From: JAVVEG01 sp032251455
GTDB lineage: Bacteria > Pseudomonadota > Gammaproteobacteria > Pseudomonadales > Pseudohongiellaceae
NCBI GenBank assembly: GCA_032251455.1
Contig: JAVVEG010000002.1
Location: 1-64,000, forward strand
Length of the DNA stretch: 64,000 nucleotides
Direction of reading: 5' to 3'
Position numbers and translations under genes: made by a program. The notes beneath the pieces are model-generated. The model did no database searches. It saw only the letters and a list, made by a program, of their open reading frames with translations, and was not told the origin of the DNA. Below are positions 26,563-33,329 of this stretch, piece after piece; the stretch's first letter is position 1; every line of letters begins with the position of its first letter.

Positions 26563-27156
26563 ATGCCAAACATTAGAGAAACTTGGCGGTTAATTATTCA
26601 CGGGAGCTTGACCTTGCTGTCAGCGCTTTTGCTCCGAGGTGTGTCCGCACAGTCTGTATCTGATACGGAATTGTTGGATATTGGCCGCGCCGGTCAATTC
26701 CAGGTGGGTATGAGCGTTGACGATGTAGTCAACCTGGTAGGTCAAAACCACGTACGTCTGATCGCTACCTATCCCGAAGGCAGGTTTCAACCAGTCGTCG
26801 AGATCTCGCTGCCTTCATTAGATAACGTTGTAGCACTGATCGCTCCAATTCGCGAATGGCCCTGTCCGGAGTTTTCTATCTGGGGTATACGAGTACTTGA
26901 CCCGAGCTTCAAAACAAGGGAGCGGATTGGTGTTGGGTCCACACTGAGTGAGCTCAGACAGGCTTACCCATCTGAAATACGCGTGGGTACGGAAGGCGGT
27001 CAACCAATGGTGCATATCGCGAGACTCGGTTTGACGTTTGCCTTCAGTCATGCTCCGGAAATTGGCGATGGGGCGCCCATTGAGTTCGTCTGGGTCGTGC
27101 CACAGCCGGTCTCAGTCCGCGCTAACCGCTGTCCGGATCAGGGGCTTTTTCAGTGA
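26563..27156 (+). CDS. hypothetical secreted protein
   Basis: A 197-aa protein with a likely signal peptide (LIIHGSLTLLSALLLRGVSA-QSV) and a mature domain containing FQVGMSVDDVVNLVGQ and IGVGSTLSELRQAYPSE. The repeated V-G-[MS]-x-[VL]-x-[DE] turn is reminiscent of SmpA/BamE-like or copper-amine-oxidase-like small repeats, but I cannot assign it. An in-frame ATG at 26455 overlaps the DUF2442 stop and would add 36 residues before the signal; I prefer 26563. Confidence 0.65.
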   Translation: MPNIRETWRLIIHGSLTLLSALLLRGVSAQSVSDTELLDIGRAGQFQVGMSVDDVVNLVGQNHVRLIATYPEGRFQPVVEISLPSLDNVVALIAPIREWPCPEFSIWGIRVLDPSFKTRERIGVGSTLSELRQAYPSEIRVGTEGGQPMVHIARLGLTFAFSHAPEIGDGAPIEFVWVVPQPVSVRANRCPDQGLFQ

Positions 27157-27158
27157 TC

Positions 27159-27231
27159 GCGTATAACAAGCCTTGCCAAATAGATACTTTACAAACTTGG
27201 GGCTGCCGTCTCTGGCAGCATAATGATACGC
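27159..27231 (+). other. imperfect palindrome, attC-like (speculative)
   Basis: GCGTAT (27159-27164), followed by AACAAG, is mirrored by ATACGC (27226-27231). An internal perfect 6-bp hairpin GCTGCC-GTCTCT-GGCAGC lies at 27202-27219. It starts 3 nt after the stop of the upstream gene, where an integron attC site would be. The left end resembles GTATAAC core sites, but no GTTRRRY core is present on the right. It may instead be the upstream part of the intron relic. Confidence 0.2.
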
Positions 27232-27239
27232 AAGTAAAC

Positions 27240-27318
27240 GAACCGCCGTGGTACGTGATCCGTATGCCCGGTGGTGTGGGAGGAGCGGGGCCGTGAGGTC
27301 CCGCCCTATCCCGATTTA
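27240..27318 (+). mobile_element. relic of a group II intron 3' end (domains V-VI-like)
   Basis: GAACCGCCG...CGGTGGTGTGGGAGG (27240-27283) can fold into a hairpin with an inner GGTACG/CGTA-TG-CC stem carrying a 2-nt bulge, the hallmark of domain V. It is followed by GCGGGGCC-GTGA-GGTCCCGC (27285-27304) and CCTATCCCGATT, the layout of domain VI with its branch-point strand. This closely resembles bacterial intron ends (GAACCGCCGTATACGG...) known to me. No reverse-transcriptase gene or 5' intron end is nearby and one base of the outer stem is missing, so it is a fragment. Confidence 0.5.
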
Positions 27319-27406
27319 TGTATTAGGACGCAGCGCCATAACCGATAATAAGCGCTTAGTCGCTTCGAGATTACCGTCCGTGGCGATCTCTACATTGTGC
27401 CAGTTG

Positions 27407-27793
27407 CTAGTCGCGCCGATTTTGAAATTGTACTATTGACAGGAGATTTCCGTCCGGATCACGAAACCAGGCAACCTGGGAACCGTCAGGGGTCTTTAGC
27501 GTACCATCAGGTTCATGTGGGAACCGGTCAAATCTTTCGAATGTAACACCGAGATCGGCTAGCTTAGTTACGCAAAGCTTCACATTCGGTACTGAGAATC
27601 CAAGCACAGTATGCTCAGTAGGTGTCGTTGAAGGGACAGGTGATATCCGTAGATCGCTGCCGTTTACATCGAACACCACAGCGCCGTCGGATTTTTCTTT
27701 GATGCTAAGACCTAGTACACCAGAATAGAAATCGACAGCTTGGTCCATACGGGATGTCCAGACAATTGATTGAAGTTTGGAATTTGATAGCAT
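27407..27793 (-). CDS. VOC family (glyoxalase/bleomycin-resistance fold) protein
   Basis: A 128-aa vicinal-oxygen-chelate protein with the usual two beta-alpha-beta-beta-beta halves. MDQAVDFYSGVLGLSI begins the first, and VAWFRDPDGNLLSIVQF closes the second. The family includes metal-dependent lyases and resistance proteins; substrate cannot be told. ATG at 27793 with AAGGAG at ideal spacing. Upstream in-frame codons encode a hydrophobic stretch but lack an ATG, so that extension is rejected. Confidence 0.85.
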   Translation of the reverse strand: MLSNSKLQSIVWTSRMDQAVDFYSGVLGLSIKEKSDGAVVFDVNGSDLRISPVPSTTPTEHTVLGFSVPNVKLCVTKLADLGVTFERFDRFPHEPDGTLKTPDGSQVAWFRDPDGNLLSIVQFQNRRD

Positions 27794-27891
27794 TTTTTGC
27801 TCCTTAGTTTGTTCAAGATGTGGAAGACCCACAAAAGGAGCAATGCCAGCAACGGCCAGCAAGAGTATGCTTTTGATATCTCAGAAACGGA

Positions 27892-27914
27892 AAAGCCGCG
27901 ATCAGCGCGGCTTT
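27892..27914. terminator. 9-bp hairpin, intrinsic-terminator-like
   Basis: AAAGCCGCG (27892-27900), loop ATCAG, CGCGGCTTT (27906-27914). Short T-runs lie on both sides. No gene that it obviously serves ends here on either strand, which suggests a leftover from a lost gene. A second small hairpin, CGACCAT-GGT-ATGGTCG, lies at 27936-27952. The rest of 27794-28093 shows nothing recognisable. Confidence 0.5.
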
Positions 27915-28093
27915 AAAAGTGATTGAAATACTACTCGACCATGGTATGGTCGGTCAACCGCTATATTCGAGGTTCAGGTGTTTAATTTTTTACTGATCTA
28001 AGGAAAGAACATCATACATAAATCAGTTGCAGACCGACAGCGTGCACTACGCAGCTAAATTGAGATCGGAGAAACTTTCAGGAAAGGAATAAA

Positions 28094-28282
28094 ACGAAGA
28101 TCAGGGAAGTCATTAAACTTTTGGAGAATGATGGTTGGGTACTCGTCACGACAAAGGAAAGCTATCGTCAATTCAAACACCCGACCAAACCGGGTCGCGT
28201 AACAGTGCCTGGCAAACCTGCGGACGATACTGCTCCAGGAACATTGAATAGTGTATTGAAGCAATCTGGATTGAAAAATTGA
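28094..28282 (+). pseudogene. hicA: decayed hicA toxin
   Basis: The frame encodes a complete 62-residue HicA-like mRNA-interferase fold (KIREVIKLLENDGWV ... FKHPTKPGRVTVPG ... GTLNSVLKQSGLK). The start position is ACG at 28094, placed 7 nt after AAGGA, and no ATG, GTG, TTG or CTG precedes it after the in-frame TGA at 28061. The usual catalytic motif G-S-H-R-Q-F reads E-S-Y-R-Q-F, so the conserved glycine and active-site histidine are both lost. Both defects would abolish toxin activity. It lies 9 nt before an intact hicB. An ACG start with altered activity is the less likely alternative. Confidence 0.85.
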
Positions 28283-28291
28283 GAGATTTTT

Positions 28292-28504
28292 ATGAAATAT
28301 GCAATCGTGATCGAAAAGGCGGAAGGTAACTTTTCTGCTTATGTACCGGATCTTCCTGGCTGCATCGCCACTGGCGAAAGCATTGAAGAGGTAGAGCAAC
28401 AGATTCGAGAAGCTATTGAGTTTCATATCGAGGGTATGCGAGAGGATGGCGCCCAAATTCCTGAACCTGGCAGCCGTGTAGATTATGTGCACGTCGCTGC
28501 ATAA
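28292..28504 (+). CDS. hicB: HicB family antitoxin
   Basis: A 70-aa HicB with the RNase-H-like core (MKYAIVIEKAEGNFSAYVPD, LPGCIATGESIEE, AIEFHIEGMREDG). It is the short form without a separate C-terminal DNA-binding domain. ATG at 28292 with GAGAG upstream, 9 nt after the decayed hicA. It remains intact although its toxin seems dead. Confidence 0.92.
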   Translation: MKYAIVIEKAEGNFSAYVPDLPGCIATGESIEEVEQQIREAIEFHIEGMREDGAQIPEPGSRVDYVHVAA

Positions 28505-28656
28505 ATAGTGACAACGATGGTGTTCCTTGTGAAAACGACTCAAGATTCTAAAGCATACGGAGTAAACCAACCGATACCCAAGTTGACGAAGTTTTTCTTG
28601 TATAAGTTTGTACCACCGCTGCCTGGCAGCTCCAATATTTCGCGTGCAGACGGGTG

Positions 28657-29067
28657 TCAGGGTTCAGTGCGCACGTAATCCCCGGGTGTAATCGCTATCT
28701 CAGGGAATGTCTGCACCAGTTTCTTGTCGCCAGTAACAAGTTTCAGATTCAGCGCTTTCGCCAGTGATACAAATTCGCAGTCATATGCGGAACAGCCAGT
28801 TTCCGTAGCCAGTGTCAAGACGCCCATCGAGTTCACGGTGTATTCGTTATCTGCAAGTTGTCTTTCAGCCTGGGACTGCATGGATATAGCTGTTTGCAGG
28901 TCGATGATGTTTTTCCTGACATACAGTGCCAACATATTTCGGAACTCGCTTCGCCACAGCAACGGAGCCACCCAGTGAGGGTCTTTGTGAAGCAACGAAA
29001 CGACATCATCTGTTTGTTCAGTGGGCAGGTACAGGTATGCGATGGTGTTGGTATCCGCAACTATCAT
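28657..29067 (-). CDS. PIN domain toxin (VapC/FitB type)
   Basis: A 136-aa PIN-domain ribonuclease. Acidic Mg-binding residues are visible: D5 in MIVADTN, E41 in RSEFRN, D in SAYDCEFVSLA near 95-100, and D in TGDKKL near 115. The full set suggests an active toxin that cleaves RNA. Start overlaps the RHH antitoxin stop by 4 bp; antitoxin-first order and coupling fit a type II toxin-antitoxin operon. Confidence 0.88.
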   Translation of the reverse strand: MIVADTNTIAYLYLPTEQTDDVVSLLHKDPHWVAPLLWRSEFRNMLALYVRKNIIDLQTAISMQSQAERQLADNEYTVNSMGVLTLATETGCSAYDCEFVSLAKALNLKLVTGDKKLVQTFPEIAITPGDYVRTEP

Positions 29068-29306
29068 TCTCTGCCCTGGTCTAATGCTGAATTGATTTCG
29101 TCAATATCCAGTTGCCTGGCGGCCACCCGGCTGCGTAGCGCAAGTGCTTTCTCAGCAAGCTCTGAGGCTGAGACGGGAGTTGGTTTAAATGTCTTTTCCA
29201 GGCAATAAATCAGTTCACTGTTCACACTTCTGTGGTGCGCATTGGCGGCCTGTTTCAGCTGCTCGTACAGCTCATCAGGTATATTTTTGAAGGTAACGGT
29301 AGCCAT
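29064..29306 (-). CDS. ribbon-helix-helix antitoxin (FitA/Arc-like)
   Basis: An 80-aa protein beginning MATVTFKNIPDELYEQLKQA with HHRSVNSELIYCLEKT, the beta-strand and two-helix DNA-binding fold of FitA-type antitoxins. The C-terminal helix (SELAEKALALRSRVAARQLD) should mask the PIN toxin. ATG at 29306 with AGG at suitable distance; an upstream in-frame ATG at 29378 is rejected as it lies beyond the promoter. Confidence 0.88.
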   Translation of the reverse strand: MATVTFKNIPDELYEQLKQAANAHHRSVNSELIYCLEKTFKPTPVSASELAEKALALRSRVAARQLDIDEINSALDQGRE

Positions 29307-29337
29307 AGCCAAACCTATTTGGTTTCGTAATGGTTGC

Positions 29338-29366
29338 ATTCTGGTTTCAGAGTTGATAGTTGTCAA
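29338..29366 (-). promoter_or_regulatory. promoter of the RHH-PIN operon with operator-like repeats
   Basis: On the minus strand TTGACA (29361-29366) and CAGAAT (29338-29343) are 17 nt apart. An inverted repeat GTTGA-6nt-TCAAC (29352-29367) overlaps the -35 box and AAACC-TATTT-GGTTT (29311-29325) lies between promoter and start. Both are plausible sites for autorepression by the RHH protein. Confidence 0.6.
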
Positions 29367-29384
29367 CCCTACCAACACCCTATC

Positions 29385-30791
29385 TTAAAAAGAAAAACTG
29401 ATATCCGTATAGACAAACACCGGGTTACCCGTGTCGGTGGCATTGGGAGCATTACGCAGAAAGCGACCCTCCAGGAATACGGCAGCACCAATTTCATAAC
29501 GGATTTGCTGCGGTATCAGCCAGTAACGGGTGCGGAATTCGATCTGATGGCCAGCAAAATTTCCGGACTGACCAAGCGGATCACGGGTATTGGAGCGGGC
29601 GAAGGTATCGGTCTTTTCATCAAGCTGATTGGCACGCCATGAGATATAAGCATCCAGGCGTGAGTTGGGACTGAAGCCCAGGCGTAAGCCGGAAGAAATG
29701 ATGTTTTCACGACCGAGAATGCCATAGATGCCAGTAGGTCCAAAATCACTGCGCCGCGGGCCGAACAGGCTGTCAAAGCGATTGGCATCCCCATCGCTTG
29801 CAGACTCCTCGCCGCTGGCATAATCCAGCTCGGCGCTGAGCCGCCAGTTCCAGTCAGAATCGAAAGTATAGCCCAGGGCGATATGACTGAAATGGGCAAA
29901 GACATCCAGATCCTCAGTATCGGTATCCGCGCTACTGGCACGACGTTCACCAAACTGCAGCGTATTTTCAATATCAAAATCCCATTGTCCGACTCTTGGC
30001 GATTTGATGAACCGAATCCCCGGGGTATACAGTTCACGATTGCGTGTTGGCTGACCGCGATCGTCACTCTCGTTGAGCCCGAAAAAATACAGTTCCAGCC
30101 TGGCCCCAAACACGGTTTTGGCATGCTCGTAGAAAGCACCCCAGAGAATCAGGTCGCTGTCCTCCTCGTCGAACTCAAAATTGTTGTCCAGAATATCTTC
30201 CCGTTCAGCGGGCTCCACGCGCAATGGCAACATGGCAAAGGTCATCAGCCGGGATTGATTTGCGCCATGCCAATCCACGGAGATGCCAGAGTAATTTTGT
30301 ATGGTGTTCCTGTAGCGGTTACGAGCGATCAGCCGCCTCCCGCCCAGGTCCATGGTGAAACGGCCCAACTTCAAATCCAGTTCATCGCCCTCGCGAATGA
30401 CATCTTTCCTGTTCAGGGCAACGTGTGCCTGCAGCAATTCCCCGGTATTCACCACAATGGTGGAAGCCCCGCTGTTCCTGTCAGTCAGGAAAGCGCGAGA
30501 ATCCTGCAACTCAGTCACCAGGGTGACTCCCGGCTGCAAGCGGAAATCCAGCCGCAGCAGGGTACGCAGGCTGATGGCTTCGTCATCCTCTCCCAAACCG
30601 GGTCGAAACTGATTTTCAAGATGAGAGTAGCGTGTGCGCTGCTCGCCACTGACGCTCAGCCAGCCCGGGGTGTCCAGGGCCTGGTTGACACGCCAGGGGC
30701 CAGTCTTGTCTTCTTGAGCCTGACTTGGCAAGGAAGCCATCGACAACAGGCCAGCAAGGCAGATAGCAAGAAACTGCCCGGTACCCACCAT
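29385..30791 (-). CDS. outer-membrane beta-barrel, alginate-export (AlgE-like) family
   Basis: A 468-aa protein with a signal peptide (FLAICLAGLLSMASLPSQA-QED). Its mature part is rich in alternating aromatic strands and ends in the outer-membrane signal DISFSF with terminal Phe. Features such as GWLSVSGEQRTRYSHLENQF and LDLKLGRFTMDLGGRRLIAR fit the alginate-export domain, now seen in many porins for diverse organic solutes, so alginate need not be the substrate. Upstream ATGs (for example 30974) would add residues before the signal; I chose 30791. Divergent from the hydrolase gene. Confidence 0.82.
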   Translation of the reverse strand: MVGTGQFLAICLAGLLSMASLPSQAQEDKTGPWRVNQALDTPGWLSVSGEQRTRYSHLENQFRPGLGEDDEAISLRTLLRLDFRLQPGVTLVTELQDSRAFLTDRNSGASTIVVNTGELLQAHVALNRKDVIREGDELDLKLGRFTMDLGGRRLIARNRYRNTIQNYSGISVDWHGANQSRLMTFAMLPLRVEPAEREDILDNNFEFDEEDSDLILWGAFYEHAKTVFGARLELYFFGLNESDDRGQPTRNRELYTPGIRFIKSPRVGQWDFDIENTLQFGERRASSADTDTEDLDVFAHFSHIALGYTFDSDWNWRLSAELDYASGEESASDGDANRFDSLFGPRRSDFGPTGIYGILGRENIISSGLRLGFSPNSRLDAYISWRANQLDEKTDTFARSNTRDPLGQSGNFAGHQIEFRTRYWLIPQQIRYEIGAAVFLEGRFLRNAPNATDTGNPVFVYTDISFSF

Positions 30792-30990
30792 GCGGAGTCG
30801 GGCATCACTGGTTTGCTTCTCATGACAATTGCTTGCCTGAAACCCAGCCTGCATAAACCGGAAACAGAGCCTGGATCCAGGTACCAATTTCGATGGGAAC
30901 ACCATGTACTGCTCTCCGTAAAGAAGGATTTGCAAAAACCCTAATGCTAATCGGGAACCCTTGAACAAGTCCATGGGGATCTCTTTCGTC

Positions 30991-31020
30991 TCCCTCCTCA
31001 TACACTCCCTCCTCATACAG
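30991..31020 (+). repeat. 15-nt tandem duplication upstream of the hydrolase gene
   Basis: TCCCTCCTCATACAC (30991-31005) and TCCCTCCTCATACAG (31006-31020), one mismatch, in the gap between the divergent porin and hydrolase genes. Confidence 0.8.
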
Positions 31021-31116
31021 TTGCAAACAATTGACGCTCTGCGTATTGTTGTTAAGGTTCCCGGTATCAAGGTGATGCTGGAAAAAATCAGCAAGTTAAG
31101 AATAAGCGAGGCCAGC

Positions 31117-32259
31117 ATGCAGCGCAGAGAGTTCGTCAAATGGCTTGGTGTTGGTACGGGAGTGGGGGCGGTTATGGCATCAGGCAGGGGGTTTACCCAG
31201 GACGCGGATTTTACGTTTTACTCGGCACTGGCCGAACAATGGTACCGTGCGGGCAAGTATTTCGAGTGGACCAGTACCACGGAATACAATAATGAACGCA
31301 AGGTCAATGTGTTCTATCGCCAGTTTGGTGACCCACAGAACCCGGCACTGTTGCTGGTACATGGCTACCCGACCAGCAGTTTCGACTACCGCGATCTGAT
31401 TGCCGAACTGGAACAGGAATACTATCTGTGTACCCTGGATTTCCCCGGCTTCGGTTTCTCCGACAAGCCGCAGCAGGGCTACTCCTACATGCTGGCTGAC
31501 GATGCCAGGTTGCTGCATCATTTTGTTCACGAGATCCTTGGCCTGCAACAGTTCAGCCTCTACACCCATGACCGTGGTGTAAGCGTGGGGCTGGCTTTTC
31601 TGGACAACTACCTGCAGGGCAACAATCAGCATTACCAGCTGGATTATCATTTTATGTCCAACAGCGGGATGTTCCTGCCGCTGGCAAATCTTTTCCCGGG
31701 GCAAACCGTGCTGCTGGACCCGGTGCGCGGACCGGAAGCCATTCGTCAGCTCAAGGCGGTTCCGCGTCGCACCGAAGGCACACCGGAGGAGGTGGCCTAT
31801 GCTGATATCCATGCCTTCAATGATGGCATCGGGGCGCGTCTTGGTGTGGGCAAATACCTGCTGGAGCGGGCGGTCAATGAAACCCGCTGGCTGGAACTGT
31901 TGCCGGGCAGTCCGGTTCCCGTGGGTTATCTGTGGGGGATGCTGGATGTGGTCAATCCGGTGCGCATAGCTAATCATGTCTGGTCTACCTACCTCAATCA
32001 GCGGCAACAGGAAAGCTCGTTTTGGTATATCCCGCTGGGCGGGCATTACCCCCAGCGTGATCAGCCGGAACAGGTAGCCCGGGTGATCAGGATGTGTCTG
32101 CAGGGGCAGGTGCCCACAGTGGAACAGGAAGATGCCTTCATGCGTACCTACGCTGCCAGCCGTGAGCAGGACTGGCCCCTGTATGTGGGTCGTTCGCAGG
32201 TCCGACAGATGGAATTTCCTGGTGCCGTGCCTTACAGTCCTTCAGGATACCGATATTGA
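31117..32259 (+). CDS. Tat-exported alpha/beta hydrolase with Asp nucleophile
   Basis: A 380-aa hydrolase of the haloalkane dehalogenase/epoxide hydrolase branch. A twin-arginine signal MQRREFVKWLGVGTGVG starts the protein. The oxyanion motif is LLVHGYPTSSFDY. The nucleophile elbow is THDRGVSVG, with Asp where esterases have Ser. The likely acid is in GMLDVVNP and the catalytic His in LGGHYPQRDQ. The substrate is unknown: an epoxide or halogenated compound is a family-based guess. ATG at 31117 follows GAGG; the longer frame from 30961 lacks the Tat start. Followed after 25 nt by the MBL-fold gene. Confidence 0.85.
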   Translation: MQRREFVKWLGVGTGVGAVMASGRGFTQDADFTFYSALAEQWYRAGKYFEWTSTTEYNNERKVNVFYRQFGDPQNPALLLVHGYPTSSFDYRDLIAELEQEYYLCTLDFPGFGFSDKPQQGYSYMLADDARLLHHFVHEILGLQQFSLYTHDRGVSVGLAFLDNYLQGNNQHYQLDYHFMSNSGMFLPLANLFPGQTVLLDPVRGPEAIRQLKAVPRRTEGTPEEVAYADIHAFNDGIGARLGVGKYLLERAVNETRWLELLPGSPVPVGYLWGMLDVVNPVRIANHVWSTYLNQRQQESSFWYIPLGGHYPQRDQPEQVARVIRMCLQGQVPTVEQEDAFMRTYAASREQDWPLYVGRSQVRQMEFPGAVPYSPSGYRY

Positions 32260-32284
32260 TTCATCTTATTTACGGGAAAAACGT

Positions 32285-33247
32285 ATGCAAACCATGAAAA
32301 ACACCTCCAGCAATAAGCACCCGTTCCGCCTTGTTCTGCTCTGTTCTCTTCTAGTCAGCCTGGTCAGCCTGTGCAGTGGCGCTCTGCTTGCCCAGCCTCA
32401 GGCGCCTGCGTTCACTGTGCGGTCGGTGTCCGGTAATGTGCATATGCTGGAGACGCCCGATGCCGGGGGCAATATCGGTGTTTTCTCCGGGCCTGACGGG
32501 GTGCTGCTGATCGATGACCGTTATGACCGCGAGACCGAGGACCTGCTGGCTGCGGTGCGCTCGATCAGTGATCGGCCGATCCGCTTTGTGGTCAACACAC
32601 ATATTCACCCCGATCATATCGGTGGCAACAATAACCTGGCAGCATACGGCATCACCATTCTGGCCCATGACAATGTGCGGTTGCGCATGCTCACCGAACT
32701 GCGCATTCCCCGCCGTGGTGGCATCACTTTCCCGCAGCCACCGGAGGCCGCCCGCCCGGTGATTACATTCAGTGAGGCCATCAGCTTTCACCTGAATGGA
32801 GAGGAAGTCCGAGTGTTTCTGGCGCCACCCGCGCATACCGATGGTGACAGTTTTGTGCATTTCAAAGGGTCTGATGTGTTGCATCTGGGCGATGTCTTCC
32901 GCACCAATATGTACCCGATCATTGATGTCTATAACGGCGGCAGTTTTCTGGGCATGATTGCGGCAATGGAGTTGGCGCTGGAGCTGGCAGGCCCCGACAC
33001 ACGGGTCATTCCAGGACATGGCTCGGGCATTTCAGACCGGGCCGGTATGCAGGAAGTGCTGGACATGCTCTACGCTGTGCGCGACCGGGTCAGCGCCCTG
33101 GTTGCTCAGGGGTTGAGCCTGGAGCAGACGCTGGCGGCACAGCCAACGGCTGCCTACGATGCACGCTGGGGACAGGTGGAATCCTGGACTGCTGCGGATT
33201 TCATCCCCATAGTCTATGAGGAGATCCGGGGTTTGCAGGGGCGTTGA
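32285..33247 (+). CDS. secreted metallo-beta-lactamase-fold hydrolase
   Basis: A 320-aa MBL-superfamily protein with a signal peptide (RLVLLCSLLVSLVSLCSGALLA). Metal ligands are visible in THIHPDHIGG, PPAHTDGDS, LHLGDVF and IPGHGS. This HxHxDH-H-D-H set binds two metal ions. It is closest in style to periplasmic quinoprotein-associated or SoxH-like MBL proteins rather than antibiotic lactamases; substrate unknown. Likely cotranscribed with the preceding hydrolase. Its stop codon opens a 13-nt tandem array. Confidence 0.85.
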   Translation: MQTMKNTSSNKHPFRLVLLCSLLVSLVSLCSGALLAQPQAPAFTVRSVSGNVHMLETPDAGGNIGVFSGPDGVLLIDDRYDRETEDLLAAVRSISDRPIRFVVNTHIHPDHIGGNNNLAAYGITILAHDNVRLRMLTELRIPRRGGITFPQPPEAARPVITFSEAISFHLNGEEVRVFLAPPAHTDGDSFVHFKGSDVLHLGDVFRTNMYPIIDVYNGGSFLGMIAAMELALELAGPDTRVIPGHGSGISDRAGMQEVLDMLYAVRDRVSALVAQGLSLEQTLAAQPTAAYDARWGQVESWTAADFIPIVYEEIRGLQGR

Positions 33248-33283
33248 TACAGGGCGCTGACACAGGGTGTTGATACAGCGCGC
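33245..33283 (+). repeat. 13-nt tandem repeat x3 starting exactly at a stop codon
   Basis: Units TGATACAGGGCGC, TGACACAGGGTGT and TGATACAGCGCGC at 33245, 33258 and 33271. The first TGA is the stop of the MBL-fold gene. The unit length of 13 puts the three TGAs in frames 0, +1 and +2, closing every frame. Confidence 0.85.
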
Positions 33284-33329
33284 TGCCACATTCACTCATT
33301 ACCGATAACAACAAGAGAGGAGTTTCGTC

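Noticed and set aside
27248..27439. Small plus-strand frame of 63 residues
   Set aside because: Translation of the intron-like relic and beyond; explained by RNA structure rather than a protein.
27794..27862. N-terminal extension or signal peptide for the VOC protein
   Set aside because: The upstream codons are hydrophobic but have no ATG and lie before a near-perfect AAGGAG that selects the ATG at 27793.
28055..28570. Minus-strand frame covering hicA and hicB
   Set aside because: Shadow of the hicAB genes, which are recognisable on the plus strand.
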